A stretch of DNA of 46,063 nt from Nocardioides speluncae (GCF_003121585.1 NZ_QEOO01000013.1:1-46063), one strand, 5' to 3'; positions 1-10,300 are shown, counted from the first letter of the stretch. The notes: generated from the letters alone by a model not told the origin. Numbers and translations are program-made.

Positions 1-89
1 ATCGGTAAGCCGTGTGCGGGAAAACCGCACGCACGGATTGAAAGGGGAATGGGGAAACGGGCCAGCAATGGCACCGCGCCCCTGACTAC
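1..89 (+). mobile_element. Group II intron 3' end (domains V and VI), partial
   Basis: Positions 7-39 fold like group II intron domain V. The AGC triad lies at 8-10. Stem CCGTG (10-14) pairs with CACGG (32-36) and TGCGG (15-19) with CCGCA (25-29), leaving a GAAAA loop and the two-base CG bulge (30-31) typical of domain V. Domain VI would follow: AGGGG (43-47) can pair with CCCCT (79-83), and the GACTACC tail could carry the branch A, placing the 3' splice junction near 88-90. The rest of the intron, with any reverse transcriptase, lies left of the window. Oddities are G9 facing A37 instead of the usual U, and a five-base loop instead of a GNRA tetraloop, so activity is uncertain. A plain terminator hairpin is the alternative, but the triad plus bulge argue against it. 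Confidence 0.68.
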
Positions 90-91
90 CA

Positions 92-2062
92 ATGGCCGAC
101 TACGTGCAGCCCACTGTCGACGTACCAGCCCTGACCACGTTGCTCGACGGCGAGTACGCCGCCGTCCGCGACACCGTCCGCAAGCACCTCGCGCAGCACG
201 CCGGCATCGTCGTCGATGAGCAGACGATGGGCCGAGACGAGTTCCGGGAGCGGGTGCGCGACCTGGTCGTCGAGGCGGCCGACGCGGGCCTGACCGGGTA
301 CGGCTTCCCGAAGGAGTACGGCGGCGGTGGCGACGTCGGCGCGTCGATCGCGGCCTTCGAGACACTGGCCTTCGGTGACCTGTCGGCGCTGGTGAAGTTC
401 GGCGTGCAGTTCGGCCTGTTCGGCGGCGCGATCCTGCAGCTGGGCAGCGAGCGGCACCACGCGGCGTACCTCTCCGACCTCATCAGCGGCAGGCTGATGG
501 GCTGCTTCGCGATGACCGAGACCGGGCACGGCTCCAACGTCCAGGCGCTCGGGACGACCGCGACGTACGACGCGGCCACCCAGGAGTTCGTGATCACGAC
601 TCCGGACCGGAGCGCGCGCAAGGACTACATCGGCAACGCCGCCCGGCACGCCGAGCTCGCCGTGGTGTTCGCGCAGCTGCTGCCGGCGCCGGAGGCTGCG
701 TCGGAAGGTGTGCATGCCTTCGTGGTGCCGCTTCGTAAGAAGGGCTTGGGGAAGGACGGCGAGCCGCTGCCCGGCGTACGGATCGAGGACTGCGGCCACA
801 AGATGGGCCTCAGCGGCGTCGACAACGGACGGATCTGGTTCGACGGGGTGCGGGTGCCGCGCGAGGCGCTGCTCAACCGGTTCGCCGACGTGACCGCGGA
901 CGGCGTCTACACCTCCGAGATCGAGAACCCCAACCGGCGCTTCTTCACGATGCTCGGCACCCTCGTGCAGGGCCGGGTGAGCGTGGGCGGCGCCGGCATC
1001 AACGCCGCTAAGGTCGCCTTGACGATCGCGCTGCGGTACGCCGAGCGGCGGCGCCAGTTCGAGACCGGCGCCGAGGAGGGGGACGGCGAGGAGGAGCAGC
1101 TGCTGCTCGACTACGGCATGCACCAGCGCCGGCTGCTGCCGCTGCTCGCCCGCACCTACGCACTCCACTTCGCCCAGGAGATCGTGGCCGGCCAGCTGCA
1201 CGACGTCCTCTCCGGCGTCACCACCGAGGAGCGCGACCGCCGTGCCCTGGAGTCGCGGGCGGCCGGCACCAAGGCACTCGGCTCCTGGCACGCGACCCGG
1301 ACCATCCAGGAGTGCCGCGAGGCGTGCGGTGGCGCGGGCTACCTCTCGGCCAACAGGTTCGCGGCGCTCAAGGCCGACACCGACGTCTTCACGACGTTCG
1401 AGGGCGACAACCACGTGCTGCTGCAGCTGGTCGCGAAGGGGCTGCTCACCGACTACTCCTCGGAGTTCTCCGATCTCGACCAGCTCGGCATGGTCCGCTT
1501 CGTCGCCGAGCTGGCCGTGGAGACCGTGATCGAGCGGACCAGCGTGCACAAGCTGTTCGAGCGGGTGAAGGACCTGCTGCCCGGCGGCGACGACTGGGAC
1601 CAGGAGGCCGGGCTGCTCGACTCCAACTACCAGCTGGCGATGCTGCGCTACCGCGAGGAGCACATGCTGGCCGGGGTCGCCCGGCGGCTCAAGCGCGGCG
1701 TCGACGACGGGATGAAGCCCGGCGCGGTCTTCTCCCGGGTCCAGGACCATGTGATCGGCGCGGCCCGGGCGCACGTCGAGCGGCTGGTGCTGGAGGCGTT
1801 CGTGGCGAAGGTGGCCAAGACCGAGGACGGCGACAACAAGGTCGCCCTCGGGCTGCTGTGCGACCTGTACGCGCTGTCGGTGATCGAGGCCGATCGCGGC
1901 TGGTTCATGGAGCACGGCCGGCTCAGCAGCCAGCGGGCGAAGGCGATCACCCGCGAGGTGATGGACCTGTGCCGCAAGGTCCGCCCGCTCGCGGTCGACC
2001 TCGCCGACGCGTTCGGCGTACCGGAGGAGCTGCTGCAGGTCGAGCTGCTGGAGACCTCGTGA
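92..2062 (+). CDS. Acyl-CoA dehydrogenase / oxidase-like flavoprotein
   Basis: 656-aa FAD enzyme of the acyl-CoA dehydrogenase superfamily, in the longer acyl-CoA oxidase-like branch. It should catalyse alpha,beta-desaturation of an acyl-CoA thioester in the cytoplasm; the substrate cannot be read from the sequence. Visible motifs are the substrate/FAD segment MTETGHGSN (about 141-149) and the C-terminal CGGAGYLSANR followed by TFEGDN, where E437 matches the catalytic base position of acyl-CoA oxidases by family analogy. Length is usual for this branch and longer than the roughly 380 aa of short-chain dehydrogenases. The ATG lies only 2-4 nt after the predicted 3' end of the group II intron, so no native promoter or ribosome site is visible upstream. 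Its stop overlaps the methyltransferase start (GTGA), so the two are translationally coupled. Confidence 0.9.
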   Translation: MADYVQPTVDVPALTTLLDGEYAAVRDTVRKHLAQHAGIVVDEQTMGRDEFRERVRDLVVEAADAGLTGYGFPKEYGGGGDVGASIAAFETLAFGDLSALVKFGVQFGLFGGAILQLGSERHHAAYLSDLISGRLMGCFAMTETGHGSNVQALGTTATYDAATQEFVITTPDRSARKDYIGNAARHAELAVVFAQLLPAPEAASEGVHAFVVPLRKKGLGKDGEPLPGVRIEDCGHKMGLSGVDNGRIWFDGVRVPREALLNRFADVTADGVYTSEIENPNRRFFTMLGTLVQGRVSVGGAGINAAKVALTIALRYAERRRQFETGAEEGDGEEEQLLLDYGMHQRRLLPLLARTYALHFAQEIVAGQLHDVLSGVTTEERDRRALESRAAGTKALGSWHATRTIQECREACGGAGYLSANRFAALKADTDVFTTFEGDNHVLLQLVAKGLLTDYSSEFSDLDQLGMVRFVAELAVETVIERTSVHKLFERVKDLLPGGDDWDQEAGLLDSNYQLAMLRYREEHMLAGVARRLKRGVDDGMKPGAVFSRVQDHVIGAARAHVERLVLEAFVAKVAKTEDGDNKVALGLLCDLYALSVIEADRGWFMEHGRLSSQRAKAITREVMDLCRKVRPLAVDLADAFGVPEELLQVELLETS

Positions 2063-2721
2063 ACGTCCCTGGCTTCGGCGGCTGGAACTCCGATCCGCTC
2101 TGGGCGCGGTTCTACGACTGGACCGTCGAGCACGAGCGGGTCGGCGGAGTGCTGTGGCGGGCCGGGATCGGCAGCGAGCTGCGCCTGCTGTACGACGCTG
2201 CCGCGGAGATCGGCCGGCAGCCGGCCGGTTCCCGGATCCTCGACATCCCGTGCGGCGGTGGGGTAGCGCTGCGTGGGCTGCGGCCCGGGCAGGGCGTCGA
2301 GTACGTCGCCGGCGACATCGCCCAGGCGATGCTGGACCGGACTCTTGCGGCTGCTCGGGATCGCGATGTCGCCGACCAGGTCAAGCCGCAGATCGCCGAT
2401 GTCGGAGACCTGCCCTTCGCCGACGGTGAGTTCGACCTGGTGGTCTCCTTCACCGGTCTGCACTGCTTCCCCGACCCGCACCGCGCGATCGCCGAGATCG
2501 TCCGGGTGCTCCGGCCCGGCGGCGTACTCACCGGCAGCACGCTGCTCAACCGGTCCGGACTGCGCTACGCCCCGATCGGGCCGATCGGCCGCGCCGCCAA
2601 CGTCCTCGGCCCCGGCCTCACCTACGGCGAGCTCACCGCCTGGCTCGCCGAAGCCGGCCTCGGCCACGTCACCATCGACCGCAGCGGCGCCCTCGCCTAC
2701 TTCCGCGGGACCCGTCGCTGA
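2059..2721 (+). CDS. Class I SAM-dependent methyltransferase
   Basis: 220-aa protein with a Rossmann methyltransferase fold. Motif I is DIPCGGG at about 62-68, an acidic GDI follows the second strand, and FDLVVSFTGLHCF followed by a VLRPGG motif is typical of the Methyltransf_11/25 group, so S-adenosylmethionine binding is well supported. The acceptor is unknown. The GTG start overlaps the stop of the acyl-CoA dehydrogenase gene by 4 nt, giving translational coupling and suggesting a shared substrate or pathway, which is inference. It ends convergently with ppa, with a hairpin-rich spacer between. Confidence 0.85.
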   Translation: MNVPGFGGWNSDPLWARFYDWTVEHERVGGVLWRAGIGSELRLLYDAAAEIGRQPAGSRILDIPCGGGVALRGLRPGQGVEYVAGDIAQAMLDRTLAAARDRDVADQVKPQIADVGDLPFADGEFDLVVSFTGLHCFPDPHRAIAEIVRVLRPGGVLTGSTLLNRSGLRYAPIGPIGRAANVLGPGLTYGELTAWLAEAGLGHVTIDRSGALAYFRGTRR

Positions 2722-2748
2722 GCAGAGCCGGCCAAATCGGACGGGGTT

Positions 2749-2799
2749 GTCAGGCACTCCCTGACGTTGTGGGCCGTTGCAACGCCCAACAAGGTCAGG
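2749..2799. terminator. Bidirectional hairpin terminator candidate
   Basis: Convergent spacer between the methyltransferase and ppa. GTCAGG (2749-2754) can pair with CCTGAC (2760-2765), and the same CCTGAC can alternatively pair with GTCAGG at 2794-2799. The second pairing closes a longer imperfect palindrome centred on CGTTGCAACG (2775-2784). There is no T-tract on either strand, as is common in high-GC actinobacteria. Confidence 0.6.
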
Positions 2800-2842
2800 A
2801 ATACCCGGTCGGCCGGGGATTCCGCCACCCCGCGTCAGCCGT

Positions 2843-3370
2843 TCAGTGACCGCCGTTGACCTTCAGCCGCTCGAAGGACGCCTTGACCTCGGCGATGGCG
2901 TCCTCGCGGCCGACCCAGTTGGCGCCTTCGACGGACTTGCCGGGCTCGAGGTCCTTGTAGACCTCGAAGAAGTGCTGGATCTCGAGGCGGTCGAACTCGG
3001 AGACGTCGGAGATGTCCTGCAGGTGCGCCAGCCGCGGGTCATGCGTCGGGACGCAGAGGACCTTGTCGTCGCCGCCGGCCTCGTCGGTCATCCGGAACAT
3101 GCCGATCGCGCGGCACTTGATGTGGCAGCCGGGGAAGGTCGGCTCCTGCAGAATCACGAGCGCGTCGAGCGGGTCGCCGTCCAGGCCGAGCGTGTCGGTG
3201 ATGTAGCCGTAGTCCTCGGGGTACTGGGTCGAGGTGAACAGCTGCCGGTCGAGGTAGATCCGGCCGGTCTCGTGGTCGACCTCGTACTTGTTGCGCGACC
3301 CCTTCGGGATCTCCACGAGTACGTCGAACTCCAGCACCTCGGCGGCAGGCTCAGTCACAGTCAGCTCCAT
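2843..3370 (-). CDS. ppa: Inorganic pyrophosphatase (family I)
   Basis: 175-aa soluble family I inorganic pyrophosphatase, hydrolysing diphosphate to two phosphates with Mg2+ and so pulling biosynthetic reactions forward. The family signature DGDPLDA (about 64-70) carries metal-binding aspartates, and [11 protein letters not shown] (20-30) is the conserved N-terminal active-site segment. The start at [12 protein letters not shown] is chosen because the frame upstream of it lacks family similarity and an AGAAG-like ribosome site precedes this ATG. Length matches bacterial enzymes. The gene is divergent from dacB and convergent with the methyltransferase. Confidence 0.95.
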   Translation of the reverse strand: MELTVTEPAAEVLEFDVLVEIPKGSRNKYEVDHETGRIYLDRQLFTSTQYPEDYGYITDTLGLDGDPLDALVILQEPTFPGCHIKCRAIGMFRMTDEAGGDDKVLCVPTHDPRLAHLQDISDVSEFDRLEIQHFFEVYKDLEPGKSVEGANWVGREDAIAEVKASFERLKVNGGH

Positions 3371-3506
3371 CGAACTTCTCGGGAATCGTTGGCCGCACCA
3401 AGTGGCCGCGCGGCGTACAGAAGTCTCGGCGATGCACCGCAACGCAAGACGACCGGCAGCCGGACACCGCCCGTTCTCGTGACCGGAGCCACAACCAGCA
3501 AGCCAG

Positions 3507-3512
3507 TAGGGT
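3507..3512 (+). promoter_or_regulatory. TAGGGT -10 box, probable leaderless promoter of dacB
   Basis: TAGGGT lies 6 nt before the dacB GTG with no Shine-Dalgarno between. The spacing puts the transcription start at or next to the start codon. No convincing -35 is seen. Confidence 0.55.
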
Positions 3513-3518
3513 GCCTGC

Positions 3519-5126
3519 GTGACTGACGCGACGGGCAGCGAGGAGCGCCGGCGGCCGAGCCTGGCCGCCCGGTTCTTCGGGTACTGGTTGCCGACGCTGC
3601 TGGTCCTGGCGCTGGTGGGCGGCGCGTTTGCGGCGCACCGCTACGAGCTCGGCCCGCGCTGGCTGGGCTGGAAGGGCGACGACGCCGTCAACGCCTGCGG
3701 AGCTCCGGGTGGCAAGTCGATCGCTTCGCGATCGTCATGCCACCCGGCCGCCGTCGACCCGCCGGAAGGCCTCGACCTCCCCGATCTCGTCCCGGCCTCG
3801 CCGGTGGCCGAGCCGGTCCTCGATGGCGGCCCCGCCGATCCCGCGCTGGTCCGAGAGGCGCTGGCGCCGTACCTCGGCGACAACGACCTCGGCAAGCACG
3901 TCGCGGTCGCGGTGGCCGAGCTGGGCGGCGGTACGCCGGTCTTCGGCACCGCCGACGAGCTGGCCACCCCGGCGTCCACGATGAAGCTCGTCACCAGCGC
4001 CGCCGCGCTGGCCGCGCTGGGCCCGGACCGCACGTTCGAGACCTCGGTGGTTGCTGGCCGCAGCCCGCAGCAGATCGTGCTGGTCGGCGGCGGCGACCCG
4101 TTCCTCGCGTCCAAGCCGTTGCCGCCGGAGGTGCGCGACCTGACCTACCCGAGGCGGGCCGATGTTCGCACACTCGCCAAGAAGGTTGCTGCCAAGCTGG
4201 TCAAGCAGGGCCGGCGGTCGGTGAAGCTGGCCTACGACGACACCCTGTTCACCGGCCCGACCGCGAGCCCGCAGTGGCAGCCGGACTACATCGCGGACGC
4301 GATCGTCTCGCCGATCACCGCGCTCTGGGTCGACAACGGCGAGCCAGCGTCCGGCCTGGGCCGGGTGGCCGACCCGTCGGCGTACGCCGCGGATGTGTTC
4401 GCGCAGGAGCTGGCGGCCGCCGGCGTCAAGGTCGTGGGCGCGCCGACCAAGCAGGCGGCGCCACCGAGCGCAGCCAAGCTCGGCACCGTCGAGAGCGCGC
4501 CGGTGCTGCAGATCGTCGAGCGGCTGCTCGACGTCAGCGACAACGAGGCCGCGGAGGTCCTTGCCCACCACGTCGGCATCGCCGAGATCGGCGAGGGCTC
4601 CTTCGCCGGCGGCAGCAAGGGCGTGGTCGCGGTGCTGCAGGACCTCGGCGTGACGCTCTCCGCGAAGGAGAAGGTGTACGACGGCAGCGGCCTGTCCCGG
4701 AAGAACCGGCTCACGACCGCGACCCTGCTGGCGGTGCTGCGGGTAGCCGCCAGCGAGTCCCACCCCGAGCTCCGGTCGCTGATCACCGGCATGCCGGTCG
4801 CCGGCTTCACCGGCTCGCTGACCGACCGCTTCGACAGCGGCGCCCCGGAAGGGCGCGGGCTGGTCCGTGCGAAGACCGGCACCCTGTCCGCTGCCGGCGT
4901 ACACGGTCTTGCGGGTGTGGTCACCGACAAGGACGGCACCCTGCTGTCCTTCGTGGCGATCGCGGACCAGGTCGCCGTCGCCGACGCCCTGGACGCGCGC
5001 GACACGATCGACAAGATGGCCGCCGCCCTCGCCGGCTGCCACTGCACGGAGACGCCGACGGCAGCCGAGACGCCGTCCGAGACGCCCACGGGGTCTCCGA
5101 GCGAGTCACCCACTGATACGCCCTGA
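3519..5126 (+). CDS. dacB: D-alanyl-D-alanine carboxypeptidase/endopeptidase (PBP4 type)
   Basis: 535-aa class C penicillin-binding protein (peptidase family S13) that trims peptidoglycan stem peptides and cross-links outside the membrane. An N-terminal hydrophobic segment (about 22-39) is a signal anchor or signal peptide. The three catalytic motifs are present: STMK (S153, K156), SDN (340-342) and KTG (452-454). The last 25 residues are a Thr/Ser/Pro/Glu-rich tail. The GTG start at 3519 is favoured by the TAGGGT box 6 nt upstream. Presence beside ppa and tilS is the usual actinobacterial order. The metalloprotease gene begins 44 nt downstream from its own box. Confidence 0.93.
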   Translation: MTDATGSEERRRPSLAARFFGYWLPTLLVLALVGGAFAAHRYELGPRWLGWKGDDAVNACGAPGGKSIASRSSCHPAAVDPPEGLDLPDLVPASPVAEPVLDGGPADPALVREALAPYLGDNDLGKHVAVAVAELGGGTPVFGTADELATPASTMKLVTSAAALAALGPDRTFETSVVAGRSPQQIVLVGGGDPFLASKPLPPEVRDLTYPRRADVRTLAKKVAAKLVKQGRRSVKLAYDDTLFTGPTASPQWQPDYIADAIVSPITALWVDNGEPASGLGRVADPSAYAADVFAQELAAAGVKVVGAPTKQAAPPSAAKLGTVESAPVLQIVERLLDVSDNEAAEVLAHHVGIAEIGEGSFAGGSKGVVAVLQDLGVTLSAKEKVYDGSGLSRKNRLTTATLLAVLRVAASESHPELRSLITGMPVAGFTGSLTDRFDSGAPEGRGLVRAKTGTLSAAGVHGLAGVVTDKDGTLLSFVAIADQVAVADALDARDTIDKMAAALAGCHCTETPTAAETPSETPTGSPSESPTDTP

Positions 5127-5157
5127 ATCGAGGACACCGGGCTCACCCACGCCCACG

Positions 5158-5163
5158 TAGGCT
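5158..5163 (+). promoter_or_regulatory. TAGGCT -10 box, probable leaderless promoter
   Basis: TAGGCT lies 7 nt before the ATG of the metalloprotease gene, with only CCTCCGC between and no ribosome site. It would drive that gene and tilS. Confidence 0.5.
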
Positions 5164-5170
5164 CCTCCGC

Positions 5171-6214
5171 ATGACGAACAGCGCGCTCACCATGGTCGAC
5201 TGGGACTTCGCCGTCGGCGTCGGCTCGCGCATCGCCGGCGACGGGCCGGAGGTGTCGAACGAGCAGGCGGCCGAGGCGGTCGCCGAGCTGCGCGCTGGGG
5301 CGGACCGCTCGACCGGCCTGGTGCGGGAGTACACCGGTCTGGTCGCCGCCGAGAAGACCGCGCCGGTGCTGGTCGTGGACCGCCGCGGATGGGTGCAGGC
5401 CAACGCCGACGGCTTCGCCACGATCCTGGAGCCGTTGGTCGCCAAGCTCGCGGAGAAGAAGAACCAGCCCGGCCCGCTCGCCCAGAAGGTCGGCTCGCGG
5501 GTGACCGGAGCCGAGGTCGGGGCGCTGCTCGGCTTCCTGGGATCGCGGGTGCTCGGCCAGTTCGACCCTTTCTTCGACCCGGCCGGCCGGCTGCTGCTGG
5601 TCGCCCCGAACATCGTGCACGTCGAGCGCGAGCTGCAGGCCGACCCGACCGACTTCCGGCTCTGGGTCTGCCTCCACGAAGAGACCCACCGGGTCCAGTT
5701 CACCGCGGTGCCGTGGATGCGCGACCACCTGTACGCCGAGATGACCAACCTGGTCAGCGGCTTCGAGCCGTCCTCGCTGCTCGACGAAGGGCTCAAGCGG
5801 GTCTCCGAGGCGCTCCGTGAGGGCGCCGGCCGGGGCAGCCTGATGGAGCTGATGAGTACGCCGGAGCAGCGGGCCGCGATCGAGCGGATCACCGGCGTGA
5901 TGTCGCTGCTCGAGGGCCACGCCGACGTGGTGATGGACGGCGTCGGCCCGCAGGTGATCCCGAGCGTCAAGGAGATCCGCAGCAAGTTCACGCGCCGCCG
6001 CAAGGGCGTCGGCACCCTCGACCGGATTCTGCGCCGGCTGCTCGGCCTGGACGCCAAGATGGCGCAGTACCGCGACGGCGCCGCCTTCGTCCGCGCGGTC
6101 ACCGGCCAGGTCGGGCACGACGGCTTCAACGCCGTCTGGGCCGAGCCCGGCAACCTGCCGTCCAAGGCCGAGATCACGGACCCAGAGGGCTGGGTCCGCC
6201 GGGTCCACGGGTAG
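5171..6214 (+). CDS. Zinc-dependent metalloprotease family (DUF2342, 'F420 biosynthesis-associated')
   Basis: 347-aa cytoplasmic protein of an actinobacterial family (DUF2342) annotated as zinc-dependent metalloprotease or coenzyme F420 biosynthesis-associated. HEETH at 169-173 gives the two zinc histidines and the catalytic glutamate; the EGHAD segment (248-252) is the probable third-ligand helix. No signal peptide or membrane segment is seen. A substrate is not established for the family, and the F420 link rests on phylogenetic co-occurrence. It lies directly upstream of tilS with a 4-nt gap, the conserved arrangement, so they are likely one transcript. Confidence 0.88.
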   Translation: MTNSALTMVDWDFAVGVGSRIAGDGPEVSNEQAAEAVAELRAGADRSTGLVREYTGLVAAEKTAPVLVVDRRGWVQANADGFATILEPLVAKLAEKKNQPGPLAQKVGSRVTGAEVGALLGFLGSRVLGQFDPFFDPAGRLLLVAPNIVHVERELQADPTDFRLWVCLHEETHRVQFTAVPWMRDHLYAEMTNLVSGFEPSSLLDEGLKRVSEALREGAGRGSLMELMSTPEQRAAIERITGVMSLLEGHADVVMDGVGPQVIPSVKEIRSKFTRRRKGVGTLDRILRRLLGLDAKMAQYRDGAAFVRAVTGQVGHDGFNAVWAEPGNLPSKAEITDPEGWVRRVHG

Positions 6215-6218
6215 CCGG

Positions 6219-7196
6219 ATGAGTCTGGACCCCGCCGTCGCCGCCGTACGCCGCGCGGTCCGGGCCGCTCTCGACGGCGTCGAGCCCGGCTCGTCGGTCC
6301 TGGTGGCCTGCTCCGGCGGGACCGACTCGCTCGCGCTGCTGTCGGCCGCGGTCTTCGAGGGCCGCAAGGAGTCGCTGCGGATCGTCGGCGCCACCGTCGA
6401 CCACGGCCTGCAGGAGGGCTCCACCGAGCACGCCGAGCGCGTCGTACACCAGATGGCCGAGCTGGGCGCGACCGAGACGATCAGCGTCTCGGTGCACGTC
6501 GACGGCGGTGGCCTCGGCCCCGAGGCAGCGGCGCGGCAGGCGCGGTACGCCGTACTCGAGGAGATGGCCGAGCGCGTCGATGCCGGCGTGATCCTGCTCG
6601 GGCACACCCGCGACGACCAGGCCGAGACGGTGCTGATGGGACTCGCGCGCGGCTCGGGCGGCCGCTCGATCGCCGGCATGCGCCGCGCCTTCGGCCGCTA
6701 CCGGCGACCGCTGCTCGACGTCTCCCGCGCCGACACGGCCGCTGCCTGTGAGGCGGAGGGCATCGTGCCGTGGGACGACCCCCACAACGACGACCCCGCC
6801 TTCACCCGCGTGCGGGTCCGGCACCAGGTTCTGCCGCTACTGGAGACCGAGCTCGGGCCCGGGGTGGCCGTGTCGCTCGCGCGGACGGCAGACCTGCTGC
6901 GCGCCGACATGGAGTACCTCGACGGCGTCGCCGAGGCCGAGTTCAAGAACGCCCAGGAGCAGGGCCTCTCGGCCGCCGTACTCGCCGAGCTCCCCGCGCC
7001 GATCCGCACCCGCGTCCTCCGCCTCGCCGCCCTTGCTGCCGGGTCCCCGGCGTCCGACCTGTTCCACGAGCACGTCGTCGGCATGGACCGCCTGATCACC
7101 GACTGGCACGGCCAGAAGGGCATCGACCTCCCCGGCGGCATCCGCTTCGTCCGCAAGGGCATTGTCCTCGGCTTCCTGCGGTCGTCCGGGAGCTGA
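6219..7196 (+). CDS. tilS: tRNA(Ile)-lysidine synthase
   Basis: 325-aa N-type ATP pyrophosphatase that converts the wobble cytidine of the CAU-anticodon tRNA-Ile to lysidine using ATP and lysine. The PP-loop SGGTDS is at 32-37, and HTRDDQAETVLM further on is the second conserved segment. The protein is short, lacking the long C-terminal domains of the E. coli enzyme, as is usual in actinobacteria. It starts 4 nt after the preceding stop. In relatives the next gene is hpt, then ftsH; here a 4.8-kb gene intervenes. Confidence 0.93.
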   Translation: MSLDPAVAAVRRAVRAALDGVEPGSSVLVACSGGTDSLALLSAAVFEGRKESLRIVGATVDHGLQEGSTEHAERVVHQMAELGATETISVSVHVDGGGLGPEAAARQARYAVLEEMAERVDAGVILLGHTRDDQAETVLMGLARGSGGRSIAGMRRAFGRYRRPLLDVSRADTAAACEAEGIVPWDDPHNDDPAFTRVRVRHQVLPLLETELGPGVAVSLARTADLLRADMEYLDGVAEAEFKNAQEQGLSAAVLAELPAPIRTRVLRLAALAAGSPASDLFHEHVVGMDRLITDWHGQKGIDLPGGIRFVRKGIVLGFLRSSGS

Positions 7197-7211
7197 CCCC
7201 GCCGCGAAACG

Positions 7212-7233
7212 TTGTCAGATCTTTGTCAGATCG
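7212..7233 (+). repeat. Tandem 11-bp direct repeat before the FN3-PLA2 gene
   Basis: TTGTCAGATC occurs at 7212-7221 and again at 7223-7232, a period of 11 bp or one helical turn, in the 111-bp gap between tilS and the secreted phospholipase gene. It could be a regulator site, but no consensus is recognised. Confidence 0.5.
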
Positions 7234-7307
7234 GATCTGTATCGTCCTGCTTCACCACGCCTCGCTCCCACCACTTCACGCGAGGCCAGACGGTCGAGGG
7301 CAGCAGC

Positions 7308-10300
7308 ATGCACGTACGAACCAGATTCACCCTGTTGTTGGCACTGTTCCTCCCGTTGCTCGTGGGGGTGCCCAGTGGGCCGGCGGTCGCCGAGACGTCG
7401 ATGTCGTCGGCGCAGCTCAACTCGCTGTGGAACGCCTACGGAGACGAGGGCGGGCACTGGACCGGCGGCGACAGTACGACGTCGGTGCCGCTGCCGGACG
7501 GCCGGATCGCCTGGCTGTTCTCCGACACCTTCCTCGGCACCGTCAACCCGGACCACTCGCGGCCCGCGAGCACACCGATGGTCAACAACACCCTGGTCGT
7601 GCAGAGCGGGAGCACCCTCGGGCCGACGCGGCACGGCGGCACCACAACAGCGCCGAAGGCGCTCGTGGAGGCGACCGAGTCCGGCGAGTTCTACTGGGTC
7701 GGCGACGGCACGGTCACTGGCGGCAAGCTCAAGGTGTTCTACAACCGGTACAAGCGCAACAGCTCGGCGTGGATGGACATCAGCCTCGTCGGCACCGCGC
7801 TCGTGACGTTCGACCTGCCGTCGCTGACGGTCTCGGGCATTCAGCAGCTGCCGGTCGGCGCCACGACGACCTGGGGTTCCGCCGTACTCGAGGACGGCGG
7901 GTACACCTACGTCTACGGGACCGAGGACGCCGGTGCTATGAAGTTCGCGAAGCTGGCCAGAGTCGACGCGTCGCTCGCCGGCAGCTGGGAGTTCTGGACC
8001 GGCTCGACGTGGTCCGCCTCGGAGCCGGCGGCAACCCGGTTGCTCAGCGGCGTCGGTACGGCGTACTCGGTGGACAAGATCAACGGGCAGTACGTGCTGA
8101 CCACCCACGACACCAACGTCGGCTTCGGCCCCTCGGTCATGGCCCACACCGCGCCGGCGCCGACGGGCCCGTTCGCTGCTCCGCGGTACCTCCTCGATGC
8201 GCCGGAAGCTTCGGCGGCCCAGGGACGGTACGTGTACGACGTACGCACCCACCCCGAGCTCGCCGCCGCCGGGAAGCTGCTGCTCTCCTACAACTCCAAC
8301 GCGTTCAGCCATGAGCAGAACCTGGCCGACGTCCGCATCTACCGGCCGCGGTTCGTCGAGGTCGCCTGGCCGCCGCCCGCGCCGGGCGCCGTACCCGCGG
8401 CGCCGTCCGGGCTCACCATCAAGGGCAATGCCAGTCCGGTCGACCTCAGCTGGACACCGGTGAGCGGGGCGGACTCCTATCGCGTGTACCAGCGGGATGT
8501 CACCGCCGGCCAGACCCACTTCGCCCGGGACGGCAAGGTCTTTGAGGAGCCGTCGGCTTCGTATGGGTTCCTCACCGACGGTCACCTGTACGAGTTCCGC
8601 GTGGTGGCGGTGAACGCCGCCGGGGAGAGCCAACCGAGTGCGACGAGGACGGTGACCGTCGACGTGGCGCCGCCCCCCGCGCCAACGAACCTGCGTGGCG
8701 TGGTGAACGGAGACGGCAGCGTCGACCTGTCTTGGGACGCACCCGACGTTCCCTCGCACTTCGTGGTCTACCGGCGCAACGTCAGCATCGGAGAGACCGC
8801 GTTCTCCTTGGTGTACAACCCGGACCCCGGCGCGCGGACACTGACCGTCTCGGACCTCGGCGATGCGCAGGAGCACGAGTTCAAGGTCGCCGCGTCCAAC
8901 GGCGCGGGGGAGGGTCTCACCAGCGCACCGATCCGGCTCACGTCGCGCTACGACAAGCCCGGCGCGCCGACGAGCCTGCAGGCGACCCCGGACCGCGCGG
9001 GCGGCATTGCCCTCACCTGGCAGCAGCCGGAGGCGAACGCGTGGTACTGGGTGTACCAGCGTGACATCACCGCGGGCGAGACCGAGCTGAAGCGCCTTGA
9101 GTACCCGGTGACCGAGGGCACGTCGGCCGACCTGGGCGGCTACGAGGACGGTCACGAGTACGAGTTCCGGGTCGCGGCGGTCAATGCCGGCGGCGAGGGC
9201 CCGCAGAGTACGACGGTCCGAGCGACGGCCTGGGTCGACAAGCCGCTGGCGCCGACCGGGCTGGTCGCGACCGCCGGCACCGACGGCTCGATCGACCTGG
9301 ACTGGGACGGCACCGGCGAAGGCCTGTACTTCTGGGTGTACCAGCGTGATGTCACGGCTGGTGAGACCGAGCTGGTTCGGCTGGAACTCCCGGTCACCGA
9401 CGGTACGGCGGCGGAGCTGGGCGGCTTCCTGGACGGCCACGTGTACGAGTTCACCGTCGCCGCCATCAACCAGGGTGGCGAAGGCCCGCAGAGCGCGACC
9501 GCTCGGGCGACCGCGCGGGTCACCGCACCGGCCGCGCCGACCGGGCTGTCGGCGGTGCCGGGCGATGGCGAGGTGGCGTTGTCCTGGACGTCCAGCGGGC
9601 CGGACGCCTGGTACTGGATCTACCAGCGTGACGTGACGGCCGGCGACACTGAGTTCCTGCGGCTGGAGTATCCGGTGACATCCGGATCCTCGTTTACCGC
9701 GGGCCTCCTCGCGAACGGGCACACGTACGAGTTCAAGGTCAGCGCGATCAACGCCGGCGGCGAAGGCGCGCAGAGCGCGGCCGTACAGGCCAGGCCGATG
9801 CCGCCCAAGCCGGTTCAGGTGACCGGCCTGACCGCGCAGGCTCGCGCCGACGGCTCGGTCGACCTGCAGTGGACCGGCCCGACGGGCAGCTACTTTTACT
9901 GGATCTACCGGCGTGACGTGACCGCCGGGCAGACCGGCTTCACCAAGCTCGAGTACCCGGCGGAGAACACGAGCTTCGCCGTCGAGGGCCTGACCCACGG
10001 CCACATCTACGAGTTCACGGTCGCGGCGACGAACCTGGCCGGTGATGGGCCGACCGCCGCCCCGGTCCGGGCGACCGTCGACTACGCGCTGCCTGCCGCA
10101 CCTACCGGACTCGAGGGCGAGACGGCGGGTGACGGGTCCGTCGTACTCTCCTGGCGGCCGACCTCGGACCGGGACCTGTACTGGGTCTACCGGCGCGACG
10201 TGACCGCGGACCAGGTCGGGTTCACCAAGTCGGCGCTGCCGGCCAGCGACCCGACCGCCACGATCGGCCCACTTGTCCACAACCACGTCTACGAGTTCAA

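Noticed and set aside
86..1915. Open frame of 609 codons on the minus strand opposite the acyl-CoA dehydrogenase
   Set aside because: Antisense shadow of a well-defined gene.
3371..3518. Gap between ppa and dacB searched for a small gene
   Set aside because: Frames crossing it lack domains and ribosome sites; only the dacB box and a repeated TGGCCGC were seen.
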